Positions 52,357 through 64,000 of a DNA stretch of 64,000 nucleotides are shown one piece after another. The position numbers and the translations under genes are program-made. Within the stretch, counting starts at the first letter, position 1. The number at the start of each line of letters is the position of its first letter. The DNA lies in the NCBI RefSeq assembly GCF_001050115.1, contig NZ_CP012024.1, positions 2,956,001 through 3,020,000 of the forward strand, read 5' to 3'. Source of the stretch: Bacillus smithii. GTDB lineage: Bacteria; Bacillota; Bacilli; Bacillales; DSM-4216. The notes under the pieces were generated by a model, which worked only from the letters and a program-made list of their open reading frames with translations, was not told the origin of the DNA and did no database searches.

Positions 52357-52644
52357 TTTTACCCTAAAATATTGATGAAAATAGATAATGTTTTTTCTAT
52401 CACTCGTGTTAATAATAAATAATTATTTACTTTATTGTCAACGGGATTTTGGAATACAGAAGAGACGTACAGTACATTTTTACAACAAATTATTTTAGAA
52501 GGACCGGGAAAAGTCAGAGAAATCATGCGCCGAGCTATCCAGATTAATCCGTGAAAACGTCATTCACCTTTTAAAGAGGTTCCCGTACTCAGGTATTTTT
52601 GGATCTTATGATGCAATAATCAACAAAATCATTCTCGAAATCCA
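52357..52644. other. intergenic stretch with possible coding remnant
   Basis: No intact gene. On the plus strand about 52438-52554 reads as TEETYSTFLQQIILEGPGKV then REIMRRAIQINP before a TGA. This looks protein-like but belongs to no family I know and has no start. Confidence 0.35.
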
Positions 52645-53261
52645 TTAAGCAAAAAATTTCTCTTCCCTTACAAAATCACTACCTTGCAACAAAAAATCCA
52701 CCTTCCTTACCTGCTCCAATTTCAACTCCCAGAAAGTAGCTTGAATCGATAAGCTCCTTTTCTCCTCTTCATTCCTTGGCTCAATATCAAAAATACGTTG
52801 CCAGCTATCCACAATTTTCTGATGATAATAAGGGTCCGGAAGCGGCTTTTGCTGATAATAATCCAGCCCTCTTTTCTTTATTTCTTTGTCGAATAATTCC
52901 CCGTCTTCTTCATTTTCTTCGAGGTACCAATAATTCAGTACGTAATGCCATTTATCAAAATCGCTCAAAACAACCTGTTCATCAGGTATGTCTATTTCGA
53001 GACGTACACCTCTCGTTCCTTTCTCCAGAAAACCCGAAAAACGGAGGTCCGGACGAATATGCACGCCATTCCATTGTTTCCATGCCCACACAGGGTACGA
53101 TTCTTTTTCCGGTCTTGGTCCCAATCGTTTCTCCATTTCAATGATAAGCCAGTCGTACGAATCGAGGAATCTTCATAAACAAGCTCCTTCGCACCACGAT
53201 AAAAACCTTGTTGCTGCAACCATTCCCACACTTCAACAGGATGGATAGTCCATAGTTTCAT
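52645..53261 (-). pseudogene. DUF3841 protein gene broken by a frameshift
   Basis: Two overlapping frames join into one DUF3841-type protein. The first part (MKLWTIHPVEVWEWLQQQGF...KELVYED) ends in the wrong frame near 53167. The second resumes with FLDSYDWLIIEMEKRLGPRP and runs to FFA. Adding one T in GAAGATTCCTCG would restore a single frame of about 205 residues. The start is ATG 53261 behind AAGGGGG. It may be a real mutation or a sequencing error. The family is of unknown function. Confidence 0.75.
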
Positions 53262-53267
53262 CTTCAT

Positions 53268-53537
53268 ACCCCCTTAAAAGGATCATGATGTAAAAAAGCT
53301 TTCCTGTACAGCCAAAAGGAAGGAGATCATTCGTCTACTATCATCAGGATGAATATAAAAACCAACCAAAAACCGCATAATAAAAGAGGACCTTCATGCC
53401 GAATGACAAAATCGTCTGCCCATGAACAAAGTTTAAAGCGTTATTTCTTCCTCCACTTTACTTATTCTAAATTCTTACCGAATGGCAATTTGTGTTTATA
53501 GAATATTTGAGCTCCTTGTGATCCTGACGATTTGAAA
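53268..53537. other. intergenic stretch, nothing recognised
   Basis: Non-coding DNA between the DUF3841 remnant and the ptsG terminator. A plausible promoter for the DUF3841 gene should lie here but could not be assigned. Confidence 0.45.
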
Positions 53538-53571
53538 CAAAAAAGCCGTTCACGCAAAAAGCATGAACGGC
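53538..53571 (-). terminator. terminator of glcT-ptsG
   Basis: GCCGTTCACGC pairs with GCATGAACGGC (one mismatch) around AAAAA. On the minus strand it is followed by TTTTTTG. Confidence 0.85.
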
Positions 53572-53649
53572 CTTCTTTACCCGGATATTTCATCTTTATC
53601 AATGAAGCGGACGTTAAGCAATGCAATCATCGCTTTCTGTCCTGATGGG

Positions 53650-55839
<2,190 letters not shown>

Positions 55840-55849
<10 letters not shown>

Positions 55850-56724
55850 CTGATCGAATCAGTAACACGTAAAGAATTGCTATTCTTTTGTTTCGCACGT
55901 AAACGCTGCAAATGCATCGTTAAATAAGTGGCTTCCGCTTCATAAACCGGTTTCTTCAGCGTCTGCTGCATAATTTTGATTAGCTTCCATGAAAGATTGT
56001 AGCATAGAGGGTATTCTTTTTTCAATAGTTCTTTTATTTTTTTTGAATCTTCCAATGCTTCTCCTTTTTGCACCCTGTCAATGGTATAGCGAAGATGGCG
56101 GATGAGCCGCATATATTCCACACTATTTCTATCGATTTCCATTCCAAGATTTTCTTCCATCGTGCGAACAAGAGTGGACAATAACTGGGAATATTGATTA
56201 ATCTCCGAAAGTTGTTTATCTGTTAAGGCACTGTGAATATGCAAAGCAATAAAGCCTACTTCCCCTTCCGGCAGCTTGATGTTGGCCGCTTCATGAATAA
56301 AATCCACTACTTCTTCAGCGATTTCATATTCAAAAGGATACATCGTTTTTGTTTCATTTAGAAAAGGATTTTTAATAACCATTCCTTTCATAAGCCTGTT
56401 CATCGCGAAAAGCAGGTGATCCGTGAGCGCAACGTGGATATGCTCATTTAAAGTGCCGCGTGTTCGTTTTTTTATGATTTCTAAAGAGGAAATAATTACA
56501 TTCAGCGTTTTTTCATCGAGGTAGGGCAATAATTTTTTGTAATGTTCTTGTTCATTTTCATTTTTGAGGACAAATATTTTTTCGATAATATCTTGATGGA
56601 TCACATCTCCTTTTTTCCTTTGGAAACCGATTCCCTTCCCAATTAGTACGACTTCGTTGTTCTTGTCATCAGCAGCGATCAAAACATTATTATTAAGGAC
56701 TTTTTTCACTACATATTTAACCAT
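55840..56724 (-). CDS. glcT: BglG-family transcriptional antiterminator GlcT
   Basis: 294 residues. An N-terminal co-antiterminator RNA-binding domain (about 1-55, VKKVLNNNVLIAADDKNNEVVLIGKGIGF) is followed by two PRD domains with conserved histidines (DHLLFAMNRL, LHIHSALTD; RHLRYTIDR, YLTMHLQRL). Phosphorylation by the PTS controls activity: without glucose, PtsG phosphorylates and inactivates it. AGAGGAG lies before the ATG at 56724. Its 3' end contains the RAT for ptsG, so the last ten residues are encoded by the regulatory RNA. Confidence 0.93.
55844..55870 (-). promoter_or_regulatory. RAT ribonucleic antiterminator site for GlcT
   Basis: The minus strand contains CTGAT-TCG-ATCAG as stem-loop with flanking CGTGTTA and GGCATGAG, closely like the B. 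subtilis ptsG RAT as I recall it. It overlaps the first arm of the terminator, so binding of unphosphorylated GlcT would prevent termination. The site lies inside the last codons of glcT. Confidence 0.8.
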
Positions 56725-56838
56725 TTGAAATCTCCTCTTGTGATTCACCGCTGCAATAAGCAACAGCTTCGTCCTCCTTATATTAGTCTACCCATATTGT
56801 AATCAAGGATTTGCCTTTATACAATGAAAACCTTTTTA

Positions 56839-56866
56839 CAAAAAAACGTCCCCCATTTGGAGGACG
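56839..56866 (-). terminator. terminator of pbuG
   Basis: CGTCCCCC and GGAGGACG arms around ATTT make a short strong hairpin. On the minus strand it is followed by TTTTTTTG. Confidence 0.75.
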
Positions 56867-56875
56867 TCCTTCCTA

Positions 56876-58210
56876 CTATTTCAAGAAAATAAAATATAAT
56901 AAGAAAACAACAAACAAGAAATACATAAGCGGATGAATTTCTTTGGCTCTTCCTTTTACAATCATCGTAATAGGATAGAAAATAAATCCGATCGCGATTC
57001 CTGTCGCGATACTGTATGTCAAAGGCATACAAATAACGGTCAAGAAAGCCGGAACAGCAATTTCGAATTTCTTCCAGTCAATTTCTCCCAGAGACGATAC
57101 CATCAACACACCGACAATAATCAAAGCAGGCGCCGTTACGTGTGAGGTAATAACCGAAAGCAACGGGTAGAAAAAGAGCGACAGCAAAAACAACACACCT
57201 GTGACAACAGCAGCAAATCCGGTTCTGGCCCCGGCAGCTACCCCCGCTGTTGATTCCACAAAAGAAGTCGTCGTGGACGTTCCGAGCACCGCACCAATCG
57301 CTCCTGCCATAGCATCTGAAAACAGCGCTTTTCCGGCTCGAGGCAATTGATTGTTTTTCATCAATCCGGCTTGATGAGCAACCGCCAAAAGAGTCCCCGC
57401 CGTATCAAAAAAGGCTACAAATAAAAAGGTCAAAACCACCATCAACATTTGCATCGTAAAAATTTGATCCGGCATATGGAAAATCGAAGTCACCGCAACG
57501 CCAAACACCGGTTTAATGCTTGGAATGCTGCCGATCACATGTTTCGGAAGAGGGATTAAACCGGTCAACATCCCGACAATAGCCGTAATGACCATTCCGA
57601 TAAACACAGCGCTGTTAATGCCTCTCGTCATGAGAATGACCGTAATGATGATGCCGAAAATGGCCAAAAGCGTATTGCCGTTTGTCAAATCGCCAAGCCC
57701 AACTAAAACCGCATCATTATTCACGATGATTCCAGCATTTTGAAAACCAATAAAAGTAATAAAAAGTCCAATTCCTGCTCCTACTGCGTGTTTTAATTGA
57801 GCCGGGATAGCATTAATAATTTTTTCCCGAATTCCGGTAAGCGTGAGCAAAATAAATATGAGGCTTGCCAAAAATACTCCTGTCAGCGCAACTTGCCAAG
57901 AAATGCCGTAATTCAAAACAACCGTATAGGCAAAAAAGGCGTTCAAACCCAATCCCGGCGCGAGAGCCACCGGATATTTCGCCCATAATCCCATCAACAA
58001 GGAACCGAAAGCAGCAGATAAAGCCGTCGCAACAAACACCGCTCCGTGGTCCATTCGCATGGAATCCGGAAGATTCTTCACTGATGCAAGCGAAAGAGTG
58101 AGCGGATTCACGACCAAAATATAGGCCATAGCAAGAAAGGTCGTAATACCACCGATAATTTCCCTGCGGTAATTCGTCCCCAATTCATCAAAATGAAAAT
58201 AATTTTTCAT
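56876..58210 (-). CDS. pbuG: hypoxanthine/guanine permease PbuG
   Basis: 444 residues, AzgA-like subgroup of the nucleobase transporter (NCS2-related) family with about 12-14 membrane helices. Typical stretches: GGITTFLAMAYILVVNP, ALAPGLGLNAFFAY and SSTTTSFVES-like GTSTTTSFVESTAGVAAGARTG. B. subtilis PbuG takes up guanine and hypoxanthine. The position next to guaA is the same as in B. subtilis, and a guanine riboswitch in the leader supports the substrate. Confidence 0.93.
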   Translation of the reverse strand: MKNYFHFDELGTNYRREIIGGITTFLAMAYILVVNPLTLSLASVKNLPDSMRMDHGAVFVATALSAAFGSLLMGLWAKYPVALAPGLGLNAFFAYTVVLNYGISWQVALTGVFLASLIFILLTLTGIREKIINAIPAQLKHAVGAGIGLFITFIGFQNAGIIVNNDAVLVGLGDLTNGNTLLAIFGIIITVILMTRGINSAVFIGMVITAIVGMLTGLIPLPKHVIGSIPSIKPVFGVAVTSIFHMPDQIFTMQMLMVVLTFLFVAFFDTAGTLLAVAHQAGLMKNNQLPRAGKALFSDAMAGAIGAVLGTSTTTSFVESTAGVAAGARTGFAAVVTGVLFLLSLFFYPLLSVITSHVTAPALIIVGVLMVSSLGEIDWKKFEIAVPAFLTVICMPLTYSIATGIAIGFIFYPITMIVKGRAKEIHPLMYFLFVVFLLYFIFLK

Positions 58211-58315
58211 AATTCCCCTCCGCCATTATCACAAATACGTCACGAGGCAACCACACCGGCCAACAGGATGCCGCCGGGTGAAATCACCATTCGGGTGATA
58301 AAGCTATTCACCAAG

Positions 58316-58348
58316 CAAAATAAAAATACCCCAAACATTCGTTCGGGG
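58316..58348 (-). terminator. riboswitch-controlled terminator of pbuG
   Basis: CCCCAAACATTCGTTCGGGG forms a hairpin. On the minus strand it is followed by TATTTTTATTTTG. It lies between the purine aptamer and pbuG. Confidence 0.85.
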
Positions 58349-58404
58349 CATGGCTTGAGGATAGAAAGATAAAAGGATGGGAATCCAATCCTGTTTACAT
58401 TCCA

Positions 58405-58479
58405 TTACCTCGTAGTCAAGCTATTTACGGCAGCTTGGTAGAGACTTCCGGGCCATATCCCCGTAATTATACGACGTAA
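58405..58479 (-). ncRNA. guanine-type purine riboswitch (pbuG)
   Basis: On the minus strand: GTATAATTAC, ATATGG, AGTCTCTACC, CCGTAAAT and TTGACTACG, with P1 formed by TTAC/GTAA ends. The C in GACTACG indicates guanine/hypoxanthine binding. Confidence 0.95.
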
Positions 58480-58694
58480 TGCGACAAATTATTTAATTCA
58501 ACTACATTGTAGTGCTAAATGACGACGATGTCAACAAAATACGAACATTATTTTAAAATTATTTATTATCATTCGTGTTTGTCTCATTCTGCATTAAGGG
58601 CAGCAAGGCGAAGAGTTCCTTCGGAGGCCGGCTGCCCTTAAATGCCCGATTCGTTCCGCTGATCATCCTTATCTCACGGATGAATAGCGGGTCT

Positions 58695-60248
58695 TTATTC
58701 CCACTCAATAGTGGCCGGCGGTTTGCTGGTAATATCATAGACTACACGGTTCACATGGCTGACTTCGTTGACGATGCGTGTCGAGATCGTCTCCAGCACA
58801 TCCCACGGAATTCTTGCCCAATCGGAGGTCATTCCATCGATGGAAGTAACCGCACGAATCCCGATAGTATAATCATATGTTCTCGCGTCTCCCATTACCC
58901 CGACGCTGCGGATATTAGGAAGAACAGTGAAATATTGCCAAATGTCGCGATCCAACCCAGCTTTTTTAATTTCTTCTCTTAAAATAGCATCCGATTCCCG
59001 AACAATTTCCAATTTTTCTTCCGTTACTTCTCCTAAAACCCGAATGGCTAGTCCCGGTCCCGGGAATGGCTGACGCCAAACAATTTCATCCGGAATTCCT
59101 AATTCGGTGCCCAATTTTCGCACTTCATCTTTAAACAACGTGTTCAGCGGCTCAATCAGCTTAAATTCCATATCTTCCGGCAGCCCGCCCACATTGTGAT
59201 GGGATTTAATCGTTTGGGCTGTGGCCGTTCCGCTTTCAATAATATCCGTATACAGAGTACCTTGCGCTAAAAATTCAATTCCTTCCAGTTTGGCCGCCTC
59301 GTCATCAAACACATATATAAACTCATTGCCGATAATTTTCCGTTTTTTCTCAGGGTCGGAAACTCCCTTCAGTTTGTTCAAAAAGCGATCTTTTGCATCC
59401 ACTTTGATCACGTTCATGTGAAAACCTTCCGCGAACGTTTTCATTACACTTTCGGCTTCCCCTTTGCGCAAAAGGCCGTGATCGACAAAAATACATGTCA
59501 ATTGATCTCCGATGGCTTTATGTATAAGAACAGCCACAACAGAAGAATCGACTCCGCCGCTCAAGGCACAAAGAACCTTTTTATCACCAACGGTTTTTCG
59601 AATATTTTCTATTTCCATTTCAATAAAATTTTGCATGGACCAATCGCCCCGGCAGCCGCAAATGTTGAACACAAAATTGCGAAGCAGCTCGTTTCCGTAG
59701 ACAGAGTGGCGAACTTCCGGATGGAATTGAACCCCATATAATTGTTGTTCTTGATGACTCATTGCCGCGATTGGACATGATGAACTTACCGCATCTACAG
59801 TAAATCCTTCAGGAGTTTCCATCACTAAATCGCTATGGCTCATCCATACCACTTGTTCTTCCGGTAGTCCATCCCAAAGAGGATTTTGGTTTTGTACCCG
59901 GATGGTCGCTTTTCCGTACTCCCGTTTGCTGGCAGGTTCCACTCTTCCACCGAAATGCTTTGTCATCAGCTGCATTCCATAGCAAATTCCTAGCACCGGG
60001 ATTCCTAGATTAAAAATGTCTTCGTCGCAGCGAAAAGCATCTTCGGCATATACACTGTTAGGTCCCCCAGATAAAATAATCCCTTTTGGATTCATAGCTT
60101 TTATTTCTTCCGCCGTCAAAGTATGGGGATGAAGTTCGCTATAGACGCCAAGTTCCCGAATTCTTCTCGTAATCAGTTGGTTATACTGGCTGCCGAAATC
60201 AAGTACGACAACCATCTCTTGGTTTTCCCATTCCTTCTTTCTTTCCAC
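58695..60248 (-). CDS. guaA: GMP synthase (glutamine-hydrolysing)
   Basis: 517 residues, converting XMP to GMP. The N-terminal glutaminase domain has the nucleophile in LGICYGMQ and the His-Glu pair in [10 protein letters not shown]. The ATP pyrophosphatase domain has the P-loop LSGGVDSSV. The C-terminal dimerisation domain ends [20 protein letters not shown] 60248 was chosen: AGAGGTGG lies five bases before it; the GTG at 60257 is within that site. Transcribed from a promoter about 330 bp upstream through a long structured leader. Confidence 0.95.
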   Translation of the reverse strand: MERKKEWENQEMVVVLDFGSQYNQLITRRIRELGVYSELHPHTLTAEEIKAMNPKGIILSGGPNSVYAEDAFRCDEDIFNLGIPVLGICYGMQLMTKHFGGRVEPASKREYGKATIRVQNQNPLWDGLPEEQVVWMSHSDLVMETPEGFTVDAVSSSCPIAAMSHQEQQLYGVQFHPEVRHSVYGNELLRNFVFNICGCRGDWSMQNFIEMEIENIRKTVGDKKVLCALSGGVDSSVVAVLIHKAIGDQLTCIFVDHGLLRKGEAESVMKTFAEGFHMNVIKVDAKDRFLNKLKGVSDPEKKRKIIGNEFIYVFDDEAAKLEGIEFLAQGTLYTDIIESGTATAQTIKSHHNVGGLPEDMEFKLIEPLNTLFKDEVRKLGTELGIPDEIVWRQPFPGPGLAIRVLGEVTEEKLEIVRESDAILREEIKKAGLDRDIWQYFTVLPNIRSVGVMGDARTYDYTIGIRAVTSIDGMTSDWARIPWDVLETISTRIVNEVSHVNRVVYDITSKPPATIEWE

Positions 60249-60560
60249 AATATCCACCTCTCTATGTATGAAAAATAAGCTCTGTTCCTATGACGCAAGC
60301 TTTTCCCATGCAGCACAGTTTCTCCAGCAAATAATCATGTAACAGAGCCAAGAGATCACAAAAAAGTATTCAGGGGGAATTCCTTCCCCCTCTATTAAGT
60401 CCTTAATAGACTTTTATAAACCCGCCTTTTCAAGAAGACCAACGGAGGTCTCCTGCGGCCACTATTGCCATCTCATTGCAGCCATCCGGCAGCAATCCAA
60501 TTTTTCTAAAGAACTGAAGATGAAATACTGATAGACCATAGACGCAACAAATTTGTCATC
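60249..60560 (-). ncRNA. long structured leader of guaA, class unknown
   Basis: About 300 bases separate the guaA promoter from its start codon. On the minus strand AGGGGGAAGGAATTCCCCCT (60371-60390) is a hairpin followed by TACTTTTTTG. A second one pairs GGCTCTGTTACATG with CATAGGAACAGAGC over a loop of about 35-40 bases and is followed by TTATTTTTC. Upstream, AGGAGACC pairs with GGTCTTCT, and ATTGC with GCAAT. Two terminator-like hairpins suggest attenuation. It does not match the purine aptamers elsewhere in the window or another class I recognise. Confidence 0.5.
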
Positions 60561-60589
60561 ATTTTATATCTATCTGTAACCACGGTCAA
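60561..60589 (-). promoter_or_regulatory. promoter of guaA
   Basis: On the minus strand TTGACC (60589-60584) and TAAAAT (60566-60561), spacing 17 bp. Confidence 0.7.
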
Positions 60590-60673
60590 CCCGCCTTGCA
60601 ATTGATTTATTATTCAGATAATAACTCACAATGAAGAAAACTCTTCTCCTGCTTTCTTTCCATTTCTTCAAAC

Positions 60674-60715
60674 CAAAAAAGACAGGGAGCTCCACAAAAG
60701 GCTCTCTGTCTTTTC
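60674..60715. terminator. terminator of pncA-pncB-nadE
   Basis: GACAGGGAGC (60681-60690) pairs with GCTCTCTGTC (60701-60710). It has T-runs on both sides, on the respective strands. Confidence 0.85.
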
Positions 60716-60737
60716 TATTAAAGGAAGAATCCACAAA

Positions 60738-61565
60738 TTATTTCCAAAAGTCATCGAAAATCGTGATGGGAAGATGCCGTTTATGCTCTGTCTTTAAAAA
60801 CCATCCTTCGATCGTTTTTCTCGCTTCTTCAGAAACGGTTTTGCCTTCCAGGTAGTCGTCAATTTCTTCATAAGTAACACCTAGTGCGACTTCATCCGGA
60901 AGCTGCGGACGGTTTTCCTCCAAATCGGCTGTCGGCACTTTTTTATATAAACGTTCCGGACACCCAAGTTCCTTTAACAGCATCTTTCCTTGGCGTTTAT
61001 TTAAACGATAAATCGGAACAAGATCCGCACCGCCGTCGCCGTATTTTGTAAAAAATCCCGTGACCGCTTCTGCCGCATGGTCGGTTCCCAGTACGACTGC
61101 ATTTCTCATCGCTGCGATGCTGTATTGAACTTTCATCCGTTCCCGAGCTTTTTGATTTCCTTTTTCAAAATCGGAAATTTCTACGCCGGCATCCTTTAAT
61201 GCCTTTTCACTGGCATCTACCGCTTCTTTAATGTTCACTGTAACGACATCATCCGGCTGGATAAAGTTTAAAGCCACTTGGCAATCTTCTTCATCGAATT
61301 GTGTACCATATGGCAATCTGACCGCCGTAAACTGATAATCTTGTTTTCCTGTTTCCTCCCGGATTTCGTTAATCGCCATTTGAGCCAGCTTCCCGGTTAA
61401 CGTGGAGTCTTGCCCACCTGAAATTCCTAGAACGAATCCTTTTATAAACGGATATTTCTTTAAATAAGCTTTTAAAAAGTCTACGCTTTTGCGAATTTCT
61501 TCTTTTGGATCAATCACCGGTTTTACTTTTAATTCCTCAATAATCCGTTTTTGTAAATCGGTCAT
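60738..61565 (-). CDS. nadE: ammonia-dependent NAD synthetase
   Basis: 275 residues, final step of NAD synthesis, amidating deamido-NAD with ammonia. The P-loop SGGQDS is at 49-54, with [12 protein letters not shown] and TEHKR near the C-terminus. It lacks a glutaminase domain, like B. subtilis NadE. ATG 61565 lies behind GGAGAAGGAG; the coding region overlaps the pncB end by 29 bases. Confidence 0.96.
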   Translation of the reverse strand: MTDLQKRIIEELKVKPVIDPKEEIRKSVDFLKAYLKKYPFIKGFVLGISGGQDSTLTGKLAQMAINEIREETGKQDYQFTAVRLPYGTQFDEEDCQVALNFIQPDDVVTVNIKEAVDASEKALKDAGVEISDFEKGNQKARERMKVQYSIAAMRNAVVLGTDHAAEAVTGFFTKYGDGGADLVPIYRLNKRQGKMLLKELGCPERLYKKVPTADLEENRPQLPDEVALGVTYEEIDDYLEGKTVSEEARKTIEGWFLKTEHKRHLPITIFDDFWK

Positions 61566-63051
61566 CTTCTCCTTCTCCTTTCGTTTTGGTTGATAAACTA
61601 GATACAATTTTGTCCCGCACTTCTTGAATCTTTTTCATTTTATTATTCCAGCATTTTTCGCTTAAGTCCACCGGATATTCTTCCGGATTTAAAATTCGTT
61701 TATATTCATCCCATAAATAGTCTAAATTTTTTTGGACAAAAGATTGGATTTCTGCCAGCGATGGCAATTCATATACTAGCTCGCCATTGATGAAAATATC
61801 TTTTTGCAATTCCACCGCTTCAAAGTTTGTCACGAATTTGCTGACATAGGTATGAACAGGGTGAAACATTTTAATTCTTTCTTCTGCGGCGGGATTCTCG
61901 TCATAAAGGGTGATATAGTCGCCTTCCGATTTTTGGTTGCTTTTATTGATGATTCGATATACTTTTTTCTTTCCCGGAGTGGTTACTTTCTCGGCATTGC
62001 TGGAAATTTTGACCGTATCGATCATTTCCCCTGCCCCATTCTCTATCGAAGCTAACTTATAGACTGCTCCAAGCGCCGGTTGGTCGTACGCCGTAATCAA
62101 ATTCGTCCCGACCCCCCAAGCGTCGATTTTGGCTCCTTGAGCTTTCAAATGCGTAATGGTGTATTCATCCAAATCATTCGAAGCAAAAATTTTCGCATCG
62201 TGAAATCCGGCTTCATCCAGCATTTCTCTCGCTTTTTTCGATAAATAGGTCAAATCGCCGCTATCTAAACGAATACCAATAAAGTTGATCGAATCCCCCA
62301 TTTCTTTAGCGACTCGAATCGCTGCCGGTACACCGGAACGAAGCGTGTCATATGTATCCACTAAAAAGACGCAATCCTTATGGGATTCGGCGTATTTGCG
62401 AAACGCCGTATATTCGTCTTGATAAGCTTGTACCATGGCATGAGCGTGCGTTCCGGCTGTCGGAATGCCAAACAGCTTTCCGGCTCTGACATTGCTGGTA
62501 GCCCCGCATCCACCGATAAAGGCCGCTCTAGTTCCCCAAATGGCCGCATCCATTTCTTGAGCCCTTCTTGTCCCGAATTCCATGACCAAGTCTTCCCCAA
62601 CGGCATGCTTGATGCGGGCGGCTTTCGTGGCTATCAACGTTTGATAGTTGACTACATTTAATAAAGGCGTTTCAACCAGCTGCGCTTGAATCAAAGGCGC
62701 CTCTATTGTAACAATTGGTTCATTTTCAAAAACCACTTCTCCTTCCCTCATCGACCGTACATTTCCTGTAAAAGTTAAATTCGACAAGTATTGAAGAAAA
62801 TCTTCATCATAGCCTTCTACTTCGCGCAAATAAGCGATATCGCTATCGCTGAACCGAAAATTCTTTAAAAATTCAACAATTCTTTCTAACCCCGCAAAGA
62901 TTGCGTATCCGCTTCCAAACGGCATTTTCCGGAAATAAAGATCAAACACCGCCTTTCTCTCATGGACACCGTCTTCCCAGTACGTTTTAGCCATATTAAT
63001 TTGATATAAATCTGTATGCAAAGCAAGACTGTCATCTTGATATTTTCTCAT
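61537..63051 (-). CDS. pncB: nicotinate phosphoribosyltransferase
   Basis: 504 residues, joining nicotinate and PRPP to nicotinate mononucleotide with [46 protein letters not shown] and the [13 protein letters not shown] phosphate loop are typical. GGCGCGGTG-like upstream signal is weak but the ATG fits the family start. Middle gene of the salvage operon, 19 bp behind pncA. Confidence 0.95.
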   Translation of the reverse strand: MRKYQDDSLALHTDLYQINMAKTYWEDGVHERKAVFDLYFRKMPFGSGYAIFAGLERIVEFLKNFRFSDSDIAYLREVEGYDEDFLQYLSNLTFTGNVRSMREGEVVFENEPIVTIEAPLIQAQLVETPLLNVVNYQTLIATKAARIKHAVGEDLVMEFGTRRAQEMDAAIWGTRAAFIGGCGATSNVRAGKLFGIPTAGTHAHAMVQAYQDEYTAFRKYAESHKDCVFLVDTYDTLRSGVPAAIRVAKEMGDSINFIGIRLDSGDLTYLSKKAREMLDEAGFHDAKIFASNDLDEYTITHLKAQGAKIDAWGVGTNLITAYDQPALGAVYKLASIENGAGEMIDTVKISSNAEKVTTPGKKKVYRIINKSNQKSEGDYITLYDENPAAEERIKMFHPVHTYVSKFVTNFEAVELQKDIFINGELVYELPSLAEIQSFVQKNLDYLWDEYKRILNPEEYPVDLSEKCWNNKMKKIQEVRDKIVSSLSTKTKGEGEDDRFTKTDY

Positions 63052-63070
63052 CGTCCAAACCCCGTTTCCG

Positions 63071-63625
63071 TCATGAAATTACCTTTGCTCCGAGTGCATG
63101 TTGAAAGTGCTTCAACGCCCAATCATGTCCTGCTTCGTTAAAACTTGCCGTTCCCTTTTCGTATACAGCCAGTTTAAACCCTTTATTATAAGCGTCTACA
63201 GCGGTATGAAGCACACAAATATCGGTACAAACACCGCATAAATGAAGTTCATCTATGCCTCGAGCTCGCAGCTGAATCTCTAAGTCTGTACCTGCAAACG
63301 CGCTGTACCGTGTTTTGTCCATATAATATACATTTTCCTTGTTTTTCATCCGCTCATACAGTTCCCCTAATTGACCGTACAGCCTCCTTCCCTCCGAACC
63401 GGCAATGTTGTGCGGCGGGTATAATTGGCTTTCGGGATGATACGGATCCTGTTCCTTATGGATATCCACTGCAAATACTACAAAATCGCCGTTTTGAATA
63501 AACGTGTCTGTCAAAGAAGTAATGAATTTCTCAATCATTTGAGCAGGTTTTCCACACGTAAGAGCGCCATGATCCGCCACAAAATCGACAGTATAATCGA
63601 TATTGATCAACGCTTTTTTCCCCAT
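63071..63625 (-). CDS. pncA: nicotinamidase PncA
   Basis: 184 residues, isochorismatase-like hydrolase turning nicotinamide into nicotinate. The catalytic triad is D10, K104 and C137 (GVCTDICVLH), with metal ligands D54, H56 and H72 likely. AAAAAGGAGA lies before the ATG. First gene of pncA-pncB-nadE, which together take nicotinamide to NAD apart from the adenylyltransferase step. Confidence 0.95.
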   Translation of the reverse strand: MGKKALINIDYTVDFVADHGALTCGKPAQMIEKFITSLTDTFIQNGDFVVFAVDIHKEQDPYHPESQLYPPHNIAGSEGRRLYGQLGELYERMKNKENVYYMDKTRYSAFAGTDLEIQLRARGIDELHLCGVCTDICVLHTAVDAYNKGFKLAVYEKGTASFNEAGHDWALKHFQHALGAKVIS

Positions 63626-63940
63626 TGCCGAAGTCTCCTTTTTCCTTCTGTTTGCTTCGAGAGGCTCTGTGATATGTTGAACATGAAAGCCGGAAAAGAA
63701 CTTTATACGTGATCAAACTGCAAAACTCTTGATTCTCATTATATATCCAAGACACCTTTTTCAGCATCGTTAAAGTTTCATAATGTCTATCAAGTGCGCC
63801 AAAAACCCAAATATAAGACAAGTCTACCGATTTCGTTCACAGAGCGTTCAAAAATGGCTTTATTTGTATAATATCTATTTTTAGGATCATTATAAAGAAG
63901 AAACGAGAAAAAAACAGCTGTAAGGGAGGTAAGAATCAAG
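63626..63940. other. divergent intergenic region
   Basis: Non-coding DNA between pncA and a plus-strand gene. A TATAAT at 63867-63872 could serve the latter, though its -35 is poor. GGGAGGT lies at 63924-63930. No operator was recognised. Confidence 0.45.
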
Positions 63941-64000
63941 ATGTTGAATAAGAAAAAAGAACAGCAGCCGTCGCTTGCTCCCGGAATAGACGATGAAGAA
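63941..64000 (+). CDS. start of an unknown gene, cut by the window edge
   Basis: ATG at 63941 follows GGGAGGT by ten bases and the frame stays open to the end (MLNKKKEQQPSLAPGIDDEE, 20 codons). The beginning is charged and polar without a signal peptide. Too short to identify. Confidence 0.5.
   Translation, partial: MLNKKKEQQPSLAPGIDDEE

Noticed and set aside
60249-60560. T-box or purine riboswitch in the guaA leader
   Set aside because: Neither the T-box GGTGGNACC core nor the purine aptamer blocks are present, although the leader is clearly structured.

Overview
The window is a stretch of a Bacillaceae chromosome (Firmicutes, moderate GC). Nearly every housekeeping protein reads like its Bacillus subtilis counterpart. 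Three runs keep the B. subtilis gene order: guaA-pbuG, yebG-purEKBCSQLFMNHD, and yerA-yerC-pcrB-pcrA-ligA-camS-opuE-gatCAB-dgkB-rlmCD. Genus and species cannot be fixed from the sequence alone. Most genes lie on the minus strand, so the window reads backwards relative to transcription.

Layout. 1-2.4 kb: a decayed fragment of rlmCD, then the spore-coat laccase gene cotA and a stretch without a recognisable gene. 2.4-4.9 kb: rlmCD and dgkB. 5.6-6.8 kb: a small exported protein and a thioredoxin-fold protein. 7.1-11.4 kb: argCJBD with a promoter and a probable ArgR/AhrC site. 11.5-15.2 kb: class I ribonucleotide reductase nrdA-nrdB, preceded by two NrdR boxes 31 bp apart and a cobalamin riboswitch. 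15.2-17.1 kb: a complete group II (IIC-like) intron inserted just behind a terminator hairpin. 17.2-20.4 kb: gatCAB. 20.7-22.2 kb: opuE. 22.3-25.3 kb: glyoxylate-shunt genes aceB-aceA. 25.5-31.9 kb: pcrB-pcrA-ligA-camS. 31.9-34.2 kb: AT-rich accessory DNA with a frameshifted gene remnant and an erythromycin-esterase-like gene. 34.4-37.6 kb: yerC, yerA and two small membrane proteins. 37.5-50.9 kb: the full purine operon with PurR boxes, a guanine riboswitch and its terminator. 51.2-53.3 kb: yebG is followed by a glycoside-hydrolase-like gene with a striking double palindrome upstream, and by a frameshifted DUF3841 gene. 53.6-56.8 kb: glcT-ptsG, with the RAT antiterminator inside the end of glcT. 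56.8-60.6 kb: guaA and pbuG (the latter with a guanine riboswitch). 60.7-63.6 kb: NAD salvage operon pncA-pncB-nadE. 63.9 kb: start of a further gene cut by the window edge.

How it fits together. Purine synthesis (purE-D), GMP formation (guaA) and guanine/hypoxanthine uptake (pbuG) sit close together, and two of the three carry guanine-type riboswitches. Ribonucleotide reduction is put under both a nucleotide sensor (NrdR) and a vitamin B12 sensor, although the enzyme encoded is B12-independent. The accessory blocks (arg + nrd + intron, aceBA, the esterase island, the hydrolase/DUF3841/pts block) interrupt an otherwise conserved backbone at gene boundaries.

No CRISPR array, tRNA or rRNA gene, or DNA transposase was seen. 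No completely new defence or metabolic system was recognised. The most unusual items are the layered control of nrdAB, the intron that split a shared bidirectional terminator, the paired palindromes at 52.3 kb, and the uncharacterised long leader of guaA.
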